Below are positions 1 to 7,234 of a stretch of DNA of 46,583 nt, one piece after another (the stretch's first letter is position 1; the number at the start of each line of letters is the position of its first letter). Position numbers and translations under genes: made by a program. The notes below the pieces were generated by a model, which saw only the letters and a program-made list of their open reading frames with translations, was not told the origin of the DNA and searched no databases. This DNA comes from Rhizosphaericola sp047606825 (GTDB taxonomy: Bacteria; Bacteroidota; Bacteroidia; Chitinophagales; Chitinophagaceae): the NCBI GenBank assembly GCA_047606825.1, contig JASGDY010000074.1, positions 1-46,583 on the forward strand, given 5' to 3'.

Positions 1-197
1 CGGATGGAAAAGCTTCCGTAGGTTTGCAACAGGTATTGCCCCAGTCAGATTTTTACCATTTGTATGGCAAGGACAATATTGTCTTGTTTTATACAATGCG
101 CTATCCCGACCAGCCGTTGGTCGTCAAAGGCGCTGGTGCCGGAGCGGACGTAACGGCGAGCGGCGTGTTTGCGGATTTGATAAAAGCGGGAGTTTAA
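1..197 (+). CDS. thrA: Aspartokinase/homoserine dehydrogenase, C-terminal end (partial)
   Basis: Only the last 64 residues are in the window; the reading frame enters at the left edge and stops with TAA at 195-197. The end reads PLVVKGAGAGADVTASGVFA, which is the typical C-terminus of the homoserine dehydrogenase domain in bifunctional ThrA proteins. Homoserine dehydrogenase reduces aspartate semialdehyde to homoserine, the substrate of the next gene, thrB. The order thrA-thrB-thrC on one strand supports a threonine operon. Whether the aspartokinase half is fused upstream cannot be seen here; fusion is inferred because it is usual in Bacteroidota. Confidence 0.88.
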   Translation, partial: DGKASVGLQQVLPQSDFYHLYGKDNIVLFYTMRYPDQPLVVKGAGAGADVTASGVFADLIKAGV

Positions 198-325
198 TTT
201 GAAAATTTGGTGATTTGAAAATTTGAAAATCAATTTAATTAATTAAATGACATTTTAAATTTCATCCTTATGACATTAGGCATTGTGCATTAAGCTTTTT
301 TCTTTTTTACTTTTTAGTTAAATAA

Positions 326-1270
326 ATGGAAACTCAAAATAAAATAACCCAATGTACAGTGCAGGCACCGGGAAGTGTCGCCAATCTCGTATGCGGATTT
401 GACGTGTTGGGATTGTGCTTGACAGAACCTGCGGACTTGATGGACATCCGACTGTTGGACAGTCCGGAAATTATTGTCAAGAGCGCGGACGGATTTCCCT
501 TGCCGGAAAATCCCGCCGAAAATACGGCGGGAGCGCCCTTGCTCGAAATGCTGAAAGAACTGGACGGCAAGACGGGCTTTGAAGTGCTGATACATAAACG
601 TATCAAGCCTGGCAGTGGCGTCGGATCGAGTGCGGCAAGTGCCGCCGGAGCGGTAGTCGGTGCCAATCATCTGTTGGGAAATCGGTTTTCAAAAGCGGAA
701 TTGATACAGTTTGCCATGTTTGGCGAAAAGGTCGCAAGTGGTGTCAAACATGCGGACAATATAGCTCCCGTGATTTATGGTGGCGTGACGCTGATACGTT
801 CGATTAATCCGTTGGACATTATTCCGTTGCCTTCGCCCAATCTTTATGTGACGCTGGTGCATCCGCAGATTGAAGTACGGACGGCGGATGCGCGTGCGAT
901 ATTGCGCCGCGATGTTTCTTTAAAAACAGCGATACGCCAATGGGGCAATGTCGGCGGTCTGGTCGCGGGCATATTGATGGACGACGCGGACTTGATCGGC
1001 CGTTCGTTGAACGATGAAATCATCGAGCCCGTGCGTAGTATATTGATTCCCGGATTTAACGAGGTGAAATACCAATGTATTAACGCCGGAGCTTTGGGCG
1101 GCGGCATTTCCGGTTCGGGCCCGTCGATATTTATGCTTAGCAAGGACAAGGCAACTGCCCAAAAAGTGGAACAGGTCATGCAGTCGGTTTTTTCCAAAAT
1201 GGGTATCCAGTTTTATACTTACGTTTCTTTAATTAATAAGGTCGGAGCGAGCATAGTAAATGAAAAATAA
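326..1270 (+). CDS. thrB: Homoserine kinase
   Basis: Phosphorylates homoserine with ATP to O-phosphohomoserine, the substrate of ThrC. The 314-residue protein has the usual length for a GHMP-family kinase. The ATP-binding GHMP motif PGSGVGSSAASAAG lies at residues 95-108. The C-terminal glycine-rich GHMP motif, GGGISGSGPS, is also present. It starts 128 bp after the thrA stop and is followed 216 bp later by thrC, so the three genes probably form one transcription unit, although the thrB-thrC gap holds a strong hairpin that could weaken read-through. The ATG at 326 is the first in frame after an AT-rich leader; no clear Shine-Dalgarno sequence is seen, as is common in Bacteroidota. Confidence 0.95.
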   Translation: METQNKITQCTVQAPGSVANLVCGFDVLGLCLTEPADLMDIRLLDSPEIIVKSADGFPLPENPAENTAGAPLLEMLKELDGKTGFEVLIHKRIKPGSGVGSSAASAAGAVVGANHLLGNRFSKAELIQFAMFGEKVASGVKHADNIAPVIYGGVTLIRSINPLDIIPLPSPNLYVTLVHPQIEVRTADARAILRRDVSLKTAIRQWGNVGGLVAGILMDDADLIGRSLNDEIIEPVRSILIPGFNEVKYQCINAGALGGGISGSGPSIFMLSKDKATAQKVEQVMQSVFSKMGIQFYTYVSLINKVGASIVNEK

Positions 1271-1305
1271 AAAACATTATACTATAAAAGTGCAATGAAG
1301 AATGT

Positions 1306-1393
1306 GAAGACTTTAGCGTCATTCCCGCGTAGGCGGGAATCTCATGTATCATATTAGGTTCCCGCCTACGCGGGAATGACGCTAAAGGTGTTC
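1306..1393. repeat. Dispersed palindromic repeat, copy 1 (double unit)
   Basis: Long inverted repeat: arms at 1306-1339 and 1359-1393 are almost perfectly complementary. Each arm itself contains a small palindrome of the form ATTCCC-N8-GGGAA(T). The same core recurs at 41479-41529 and 43286-43337. It lies between thrB and thrC, so it may form a strong hairpin in the thr transcript. Confidence 0.85.
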
Positions 1394-1486
1394 TTTCTTT
1401 AATAGGGCTCAACTTTAAATAATGTTGCATAGAAATATAATGACTTAAATACTGAATCTTAACTTTTTAATTTTTACTTTAAAAGA

Positions 1487-2791
1487 ATGAAATATTATAG
1501 TTTAAATAAACAAGCACCGGACGTGGATTTTCAATATGCGGCGGTGCATGGACAAGCACCGGACAAAGGTTTGTATTTCCCGGAGCGGATTCCACAACTC
1601 TCTCCGGATTTTTTAAAAAACATTACCACGAAATCCAAATTGGAAATCGGCGTTGAAGTCATGTCGCCCCATACCGAAGGCTCTATCCCCCAAAATATAT
1701 TGGAACAAATCGTTTCGGAAACGATTGATTTTGATTTTCCTTTAGTGAAAATTGACGACCAGATAGCGTCTTTGGAGTTGTTCCATGGACCGACGATGGC
1801 CTTCAAGGACGTAGGCGCACGGTTCATGAGCCGTTGTTTGGGCTATTTCAATAAGGGCAAATCAACCAAAACGACCGTTTTGGTTGCGACATCCGGCGAT
1901 ACGGGCGGTGCTGTTGCCAATGGTTTTCTTGGCGTAGAAGGCGTTGAGGTCGTGATACTGTATCCCAAAGGGAAAGTCAGCCCAATACAGGAACTACAAT
2001 TAACGACCTGCGGACAGAATATTAAAGCGTTGGAAATAGACGGTGTGTTTGATGATTGCCAGGCGATTGTCAAGCAAGCATTTATGGACGCGGCGCTCAA
2101 TGCAAAAATGGTTTTGACGTCTGCCAACTCCATTAATATTGCGCGTTGGTTGCCGCAGCAACTATACTATTTCTTTGCATATCAGCAATGGATGCAGGAA
2201 AATGACGAAGCACCGATTGTATGTGTGCCGAGTGGTAATTTTGGAAATATATGCGCAGGGATTTTGGCAAGCGCGTCTGGCCTGCCCATAAAACATTTCT
2301 TAGCGGCGACCAATAGTAACGACGAGATTCCTAAATATTTCAATACCGGAAAATACGCCCCACAAAAAGCCATAGCCACGATTTCCAATGCGATGGACGT
2401 AGGCGACCCAAGCAATTTTGTTCGCATATTGGAACTATTCCAAAATAATTTTCCGGCACTGAAAGACAAGGTAAGTAGTGTAAGCATTTCGGATGCGGAT
2501 ACGAAAGCAACAATCAAAGAAGTGTATCACCGTACACATTATATACTGGATCCGCATGGTGCGGTTGCCTATAAAGCGTTGTCCGACTTTTTGAAACCCA
2601 GCAACGATAGGGGTTTTATATTGGAAACGGCGCATCCTGTCAAGTTTCCGGACGTAGTGGAAGAAGTGATAGGCGAGAAAATTCCTATTCCGGAAAAAGC
2701 GCAATATCTTCTGGACAAAAAGAAACAGGCGGTGGAATTGCCAGCGGATTTCCAAGCGGTGAAAGAGTGGTTGTTATTAAGTCAAAAGTAA
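1487..2791 (+). CDS. thrC: Threonine synthase
   Basis: PLP enzyme that converts O-phosphohomoserine to threonine and phosphate. At 434 residues it has the length of the longer bacterial ThrC type. The PLP lysine is K107 in the motif HGPTMAFKDVGARF, and the phosphate-binding loop SGDTGGAV follows at about 136-143. The N-terminus (KYYSLN) and the GLYFPE motif near residue 29 are typical of the family. It is last in the thrA-thrB-thrC series. An AT-rich leader with a T-rich run (about 1457-1482) precedes the ATG. Nothing is missing or broken. Confidence 0.96.
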   Translation: MKYYSLNKQAPDVDFQYAAVHGQAPDKGLYFPERIPQLSPDFLKNITTKSKLEIGVEVMSPHTEGSIPQNILEQIVSETIDFDFPLVKIDDQIASLELFHGPTMAFKDVGARFMSRCLGYFNKGKSTKTTVLVATSGDTGGAVANGFLGVEGVEVVILYPKGKVSPIQELQLTTCGQNIKALEIDGVFDDCQAIVKQAFMDAALNAKMVLTSANSINIARWLPQQLYYFFAYQQWMQENDEAPIVCVPSGNFGNICAGILASASGLPIKHFLAATNSNDEIPKYFNTGKYAPQKAIATISNAMDVGDPSNFVRILELFQNNFPALKDKVSSVSISDADTKATIKEVYHRTHYILDPHGAVAYKALSDFLKPSNDRGFILETAHPVKFPDVVEEVIGEKIPIPEKAQYLLDKKKQAVELPADFQAVKEWLLLSQK

Positions 2792-2840
2792 AAAGGTAAA
2801 AACAAAAAGCATAATTAAAGCTTATATAGCATAAAACTCT

Positions 2841-3785
2841 TTATAGTTCAATCACCTTGCCTTGTTCCGGGAAAATCCATTTCACATGAAATGGATTTTC
2901 TTTTTTCAGTTCTTGTTTGATGATTGTTTCGTTGTTACCATCGGGCTTGATATGCACGACTATAATAGAGAAATTGTATAGTGCTGTTGCGTTGCTATAA
3001 GATGCTAGGACTTTCAGCTCGTTGTTTAACAATTCGGGTTTTAGATGCCCGAACAGCGCGGTATCGGGCTGTTTGTTCGGATAGGAAACCTCTATCATGA
3101 TTCCTTTTAAAGTATGGTTAGACAAAAGATGTCCGACTTGTTGCCACAATGTTCTGAGATTGGAATGGTGTTCTATGGTGTCCGCACCCGTATCTCCCAA
3201 ATATAAAAGATAGTTTCCGTCGTTGTTTTTAATTAAAAATGCGGAGCTTTTTCCCGGATTGGCGTGCGACAGTGGAAATGCTGTTATTGTCAGTCCACTT
3301 AGAGAATCCAATACTGGTTGCCCAATCTCCATTTCCTGCAAATGGTATTTTTTGAGTTGTGGCGTTTCGCCTTTGTCGCCAAAATTAGCCCAAGTGTCCC
3401 AGCTAAAATAATGTTTTGATATAGCTTCAATCGTAAACGGTAATCCATAAATTGTTTTATGGTTGTCGACCGGCGCATTTTGTATCAATCCCGCCAAGTG
3501 GTCGAGGTGCGGATGGGAAATAAAATAGGCACTAATGTTTTCGCGTATGGCGTCCGATGCGTTTTTATTAAAATATTTATTTGCCGCTTTTCGCATTCCG
3601 GAGTGTAGTGTCCCAGCGTCCATGGCAATATAGTTGTCACTGTTGCGTGGTGCAACGAGGTAGGACGAAAGATTATTTTCTTCCAGTCCGCCATGCACGC
3701 CGAGCGGAAGTATTTTAAAATCCTGCGCTACGACTGGCAGGCTATAAACCAATAGAATAAATAGTATCGTACTGATTTTTCTCAC
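2841..3785 (-). CDS. Exported class II 3',5'-cyclic nucleotide phosphodiesterase, MBL fold
   Basis: The 314-residue protein begins with a signal peptide (hydrophobic residues about 5-18, then VVAQ), so it is probably periplasmic. The metal-binding motif HPHLDHLAGL at 91-100 matches the signature of class II cAMP phosphodiesterases (PDEase_II, a metallo-beta-lactamase-fold family that includes periplasmic CpdP of Vibrio). Further metal-site pieces are DAGT at 56-59 and a later GDTGAD. The family hydrolyses cAMP or cGMP to the 5'-nucleotide. The upstream lipoprotein gene ends 4 bp before this one starts, so the two are probably co-transcribed. The 3' end of the gene carries a near-perfect hairpin (about 2874-2901) inside the coding sequence. 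The substrate is inferred from family only. Confidence 0.82.
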   Translation of the reverse strand: MRKISTILFILLVYSLPVVAQDFKILPLGVHGGLEENNLSSYLVAPRNSDNYIAMDAGTLHSGMRKAANKYFNKNASDAIRENISAYFISHPHLDHLAGLIQNAPVDNHKTIYGLPFTIEAISKHYFSWDTWANFGDKGETPQLKKYHLQEMEIGQPVLDSLSGLTITAFPLSHANPGKSSAFLIKNNDGNYLLYLGDTGADTIEHHSNLRTLWQQVGHLLSNHTLKGIMIEVSYPNKQPDTALFGHLKPELLNNELKVLASYSNATALYNFSIIVVHIKPDGNNETIIKQELKKENPFHVKWIFPEQGKVIEL

Positions 3786-3789
3786 CTTG

Positions 3790-4209
3790 CTAGTTTTTTG
3801 TTTTATAAACCGTCGGAGGAAATCGGAGCAATGCTATTCTCTGTTGGTTTTTATCAAAATAATCATAGACAAAAGTAACGTCGTGGTCCCTGAGTTCCTT
3901 CATGTCTGGAACGACTTTTATTTCGGCAAGCAGTACGCTGTCCAGAGTTTTATTCCATATTGCAGTGTCGATGTCTTTGAATACCAATTTCGTCATCGTA
4001 TAGTGGTACACGAGTGTTTTTTTCGGCTCCACGGTAAGGCTGTCTAAACGAACTCCTTCGGCTATCAGTTGCGGTCCTTTTTGGTTGAACTTTTTTGCCA
4101 TCCCGATCAATCGACCCTGAAAATAGCTTTCTGTTATAAGGTCGCAGGAAGTCAACAATATGGTTGCCGCGAATAGTAACCTCGGTATTTTGTTTTTTAA
4201 TAATTGCAT
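3790..4209 (-). CDS. Hypothetical lipoprotein
   Basis: The 139-residue protein starts with a basic stretch, a short hydrophobic segment and the lipobox LLTSC, with the cysteine near residue 22, so it is predicted to be a lipoprotein. The rest is a mixed alpha/beta sequence rich in charged residues, with no motif I recognise. It sits 4 bp upstream of the exported phosphodiesterase on the same strand and probably shares its transcript. A role linked to that enzyme is possible but unproven. Confidence 0.72.
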   Translation of the reverse strand: MQLLKNKIPRLLFAATILLTSCDLITESYFQGRLIGMAKKFNQKGPQLIAEGVRLDSLTVEPKKTLVYHYTMTKLVFKDIDTAIWNKTLDSVLLAEIKVVPDMKELRDHDVTFVYDYFDKNQQRIALLRFPPTVYKTKN

Positions 4210-4333
4210 TTCGTTTTATTTTATAGTAATGTCCACAGAGACCCGAAAGCATGTTTATAGTCTTAAATGCCTATCATAGAAAGGGAACAAATACTCAAAG
4301 AATCCGTTTTTAATTTTTCCCTTTTGACTTATC

Positions 4334-5380
4334 TTATTTCTCCTCCTGAAAATAAAATTTATAGTATTGCTGCCCCGTCACTTCATCCACACCTTTTTCC
4401 ACCAAATCCCGTCTGCCGTGGATATAGATAGAAAAATTGTTATCTAATTTCAGTACTTGTTTAAAATATTTTGACTGTTTTTTTACCGCAGAGAGATGGA
4501 TGTCAAAATCGTCTTCCATTGCAATGTCGTGTGTCGACTGGTAGCGTTGTTTGAAATCCTTGAAACTGTCAATCACTTCTTCGTGGTGCATCACGTCCTG
4601 CGTAAAGTTATCGATATTAAATTGATCCTGGGTCTTGAAAAAATCCATGGAGCGGTTCATCATGTCAATCTGGTCGCTTTTGGAAACCTCAAACTTGGCG
4701 GGATACGCTTCCGTGATGAACTGTTTGCATAGCGATAGATAGTCTTCCGTGTTGTGGTAACTGTCCTCGTAAGGCTTTAGTTGCAGGAAATCGTTGAGCC
4801 AGTATTGCGCCTCGTTTTGTTTGTTGGTCGCATCGACGGCGCAACAGACGTAGCCTTCCTCCTTGTTTTTGCGGAAGACGAGGCAACCTTTGTCAAGTTT
4901 GTTGATGTTGATTCCTTCTTCCTGCGCCACTTCATAGCTTTCGCCGTGCGGAAACACTTTTAGGAAAGTTTCCTTGCTTTCACTTTTGAAAATCCCGACC
5001 GCCTGCACTTCCTCGCCGTCCAACAACACATTGTCAAAATGCGCCACGTAGAGTTCGCCCTCCTTGACTTTGGCGTGCGTGCTCTTGCTGTAGAGAAACT
5101 GCGCAATCCACACCGATTGTTCGTGGAAAGATTTGGGGTTTTCAAATATCGCCGATACATAGCTGTACACTTCGTTCAGTGCGACATCGTTGAGGTGGGA
5201 AAAATGGTATCGGTCGTTTTCGTTGAACGCACCAAGGAAATATTTGTTCAAAAGTCCTTTGACAAGGTCGTCGTTGAGCGTCAGCGGATGCGTCGATAGC
5301 TTGAGTGCCTCGCCACGTGTCGGATTACCCACCTTGTGTACGATTACCTGTTGCAGGATTACGTTGTCTGTTCCGGTCAT
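4334..5380 (-). CDS. Nucleoid-associated protein, NdpA/YejK-like family
   Basis: The 348-residue protein starts MTGTDNVILQQVIVHKVGN and resembles the Bacteroidota branch of the 37-kDa nucleoid-associated protein family (PF04245), related to E. coli YejK. It has no signal peptide or membrane segment and should be cytosolic. The family binds the nucleoid, but its exact role is poorly defined. A box TATCTTTG on the minus strand (5388-5395) ends only 7 bp before the ATG, so the message may be nearly leaderless. It is divergent from mtgA. Confidence 0.8.
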   Translation of the reverse strand: MTGTDNVILQQVIVHKVGNPTRGEALKLSTHPLTLNDDLVKGLLNKYFLGAFNENDRYHFSHLNDVALNEVYSYVSAIFENPKSFHEQSVWIAQFLYSKSTHAKVKEGELYVAHFDNVLLDGEEVQAVGIFKSESKETFLKVFPHGESYEVAQEEGININKLDKGCLVFRKNKEEGYVCCAVDATNKQNEAQYWLNDFLQLKPYEDSYHNTEDYLSLCKQFITEAYPAKFEVSKSDQIDMMNRSMDFFKTQDQFNIDNFTQDVMHHEEVIDSFKDFKQRYQSTHDIAMEDDFDIHLSAVKKQSKYFKQVLKLDNNFSIYIHGRRDLVEKGVDEVTGQQYYKFYFQEEK

Positions 5381-5387
5381 AATGCGA

Positions 5388-5395
5388 CAAAGATA
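5388..5395 (-). promoter_or_regulatory. Promoter -7 box, TATCTTTG
   Basis: Exact match to the Bacteroidota -7 consensus TAnnTTTG on the minus strand. Only 7 bp separate it from the start codon of the nucleoid-associated protein gene. No clear -33 TTTG is visible. Confidence 0.6.
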
Positions 5396-5492
5396 ATGTG
5401 GAAAACAGCTTTTTATTCTTCTAAAAAATCATCTATTTATCTATCCAACATGTACATTGGTTGCCTAACTTCGCCGCCGTAATCCCCGATTC

Positions 5493-6173
5493 ATGACGAA
5501 GCGCATCCTAAAGATTTTACTGTATCTGTTCCTTACGTCTACAGTCTATGCTGTCTGCTGCAAAGTCATCATGCCGCCTATCACGATGACGCAGTTGGGA
5601 AGTTGGCTTGGTTCCAATGGACTGACGCGGGATTATGTCGGCTCTGACGAAATCTGTTCTAACCTTAAGCTTGCCGCCATTGCGAGCGAGGACCAACTGT
5701 TTCCCGACCACAATGGATTTGACTGGGACGCATTGGAAAAAAGCCTTTCGACACAACATAAAAAACATGTACGCGGCGGCGCGGCAAGCACTATCAGCCA
5801 GCAGACTGCCAAAAACGTATTCCTGTGGCAGGGCGAGGGCATCATGAAATATGTGCGCAAGGTCCCCGAATTTTATTTTACGAAAGTCATCGAAGTCGTC
5901 TGGGGCAAAAAAAGAATTCTGCATGTCTATCTCAACGTCATAGAAACCGGCCCTGGGCTTTTTGGCGTGGAAGCGGCCGCGCAGCATTATTTCCACAAAC
6001 CGGCAAAAGACCTGACGAGACGGGAGGCGGCACTCATCATCGCCTGCCTCCCCAATCCGAAAAAATACCAACCCAATTCCGGTGAGCGCTATGTACAATG
6101 GCATGCCAACTGGATTCTCAACCAGATGTCGCATATCAAGAACGACCCGGATATTGTGGAATTGATAAAATAG
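5493..6173 (+). CDS. mtgA: Monofunctional biosynthetic peptidoglycan transglycosylase
   Basis: Polymerises lipid II into glycan strands at the outer face of the inner membrane. The 226-residue protein has one N-terminal membrane anchor (about residues 5-24) and a GT51 domain. The catalytic glutamate is E66 in SEDQLFPDHNGFDW. The second GT51 motif, RGGAASTISQQTAKN, is at 94-108, and the NVIETGPGLFGVEAAA block carries the second conserved acidic residue. There is no transpeptidase domain, hence monofunctional. The ATG at 5493 follows a short leader; the region before it holds a TAACTTCG box (near 5465), a variant of the -7 consensus. The gene is divergent from the nucleoid-associated protein gene. 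Confidence 0.95.
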   Translation: MTKRILKILLYLFLTSTVYAVCCKVIMPPITMTQLGSWLGSNGLTRDYVGSDEICSNLKLAAIASEDQLFPDHNGFDWDALEKSLSTQHKKHVRGGAASTISQQTAKNVFLWQGEGIMKYVRKVPEFYFTKVIEVVWGKKRILHVYLNVIETGPGLFGVEAAAQHYFHKPAKDLTRREAALIIACLPNPKKYQPNSGERYVQWHANWILNQMSHIKNDPDIVELIK

Positions 6174-6303
6174 ACGGAAAGACCTCCAGGATATTTTGCA
6201 TAGGCGAGTCCGCTGGTTCTTTGTGCCGCCTTACGCTCTTCCGACATCCGATATAACCACTAAACTATTCTTCCGTATTTTTACCGCCAAAATTTTTTAT
6301 GAA

Positions 6304-6744
6304 ATGGGAATAGCAGATAGATTATTTGCAATGAAAAACGAAAAAGCACGGCAAAACGCCGAAGCTGGCAAAGCCTTTTTGGATTCAAACGCAAAAAAAG
6401 AGGGTGTAGTCGTACTGCCCAGTGGCTTACAGTATGAAATCATCACGCAAGGAAACGGAGACAAACCCGGTGCCGTGGATTCGGTAACCTGCCATTATCA
6501 TGGCACCTTGATCGACGGTACTGTTTTTGACAGCTCCGTGCGTCGCGGACAGCCAGCGACATTCCCGCTGAACCGCGTCATCAAAGGCTGGACGGAAGCC
6601 TTGCAGGTGATGCCCGTCGGCAGTAAATGGCGTTTGTTTTTGCCTTCCGACCTAGCGTATGGCAGTCAGCAGGTAAGCGCTGAAATCGGTCCTAACAGTA
6701 CGCTCGTCTTTGAAGTGGAGCTGCTGGATATCAAGAAAAGTTAA
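6304..6744 (+). CDS. FKBP-type peptidyl-prolyl cis-trans isomerase
   Basis: I place the start at the ATG at 6304 (MGIADRLFA), giving 146 residues. An upstream in-frame ATG at 6196 would add 36 residues that do not look like FKBP and lie in a probable promoter region. The FKBP core runs from about residue 35: VTCHYHGTLIDGTVFDSS, VIKGWTEAL, SKWRLFLPSDLAYGS and a final STLVFEVELLDI. These carry the aromatic and aspartate residues of the active site. There is no signal peptide, so this is probably a cytosolic foldase, close in plan to FklB. It follows mtgA by 130 bp and is not clearly in an operon with it. Confidence 0.9.
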   Translation: MGIADRLFAMKNEKARQNAEAGKAFLDSNAKKEGVVVLPSGLQYEIITQGNGDKPGAVDSVTCHYHGTLIDGTVFDSSVRRGQPATFPLNRVIKGWTEALQVMPVGSKWRLFLPSDLAYGSQQVSAEIGPNSTLVFEVELLDIKKS

Positions 6745-6780
6745 ATATAAAACGGCGAGAAAATGATTCTTGCTATTTTC

Positions 6781-6905
6781 GGGGTGCATTTCGATTTTTC
6801 ATTGGCCGGTGGCGACACCGCGACCGTATAATCAATACGTAGGTCTAGCCTAAGGCTATACCACCACATATTGTTGTAATATAAAGAAAACTAGAAATGC
6901 ACCCC
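6781..6905. mobile_element. 125-bp element with 20-bp terminal inverted repeats
   Basis: The ends 6781-6800 and 6886-6905 are complementary at 18 of 20 positions, starting with GGGGTGCATTTC. The interior can form further small hairpins, for example GGTGGCGACACC and TAGCCTAAGGCTA. It contains no gene. It could be a miniature transposable element or a structured RNA; no transposase is nearby. It occupies part of the 490-bp noncoding gap between the FKBP gene and katG. Confidence 0.55.
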
Positions 6906-6990
6906 TGTTTTCGAACTATATGCTATTGCCATGTGTTGTGTTTAACGTGGTATTTGTTTTAAGCTGTTGACCGATAGACGTTGGGGTTTC

Positions 6991-7060
6991 TAAACCTCAC
7001 CCCGTCCCCTCGCACCTCATACGGTTTCGCCACCTTCTCCGGAAGGAGAAGAAAAGAGGA
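6991..7060. repeat. C-rich intergenic repeat
   Basis: The segment 6991-7011 (TAAACCTCACCCCGTCCCCT...) closely matches the arm of the long inverted repeat at 32319-32356. A CCTTCTCCGGAAGGAG palindrome follows. It lies between the FKBP gene and katG and has no coding potential I can support. Confidence 0.55.
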
Positions 7061-7179
7061 TTTGGCTTTTTTAGAGAAGAGAGAGACGCGGGGGTATGCG
7101 CTTTTCATTTTTTTGCCTTTTTACTTTTTGCTTAATATTCTGCCATAATTAAAACCTATTTCCAGATAAGAAATGCAGA

Positions 7180-7210
7180 TTGTGCCATACCCTAAACTGC
7201 GATACCTTTA
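7180..7210 (+). promoter_or_regulatory. Candidate katG promoter
   Basis: TTG at 7180-7182, a 20-bp spacer, then TACCTTTA at 7203-7210, one mismatch from TAnnTTTG. The spacing fits the Bacteroidota -33/-7 pattern and places the start of transcription about 15-20 bp before the katG ATG. Confidence 0.5.
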
Positions 7211-7234
7211 CGTTCACAACAAAATAAAGATACA

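Noticed and set aside
2874..2901. Near-perfect hairpin AAAATCCATTTC...GAAATGGATTTT as a terminator
   Set aside because: It lies within the coding sequence of the phosphodiesterase (ENPFHVKWIF) and the frame runs through it to a normal stop.
6196..6303. Upstream N-terminal extension of the FKBP gene
   Set aside because: The added 36 residues look like translated noncoding sequence and do not resemble family N-termini.
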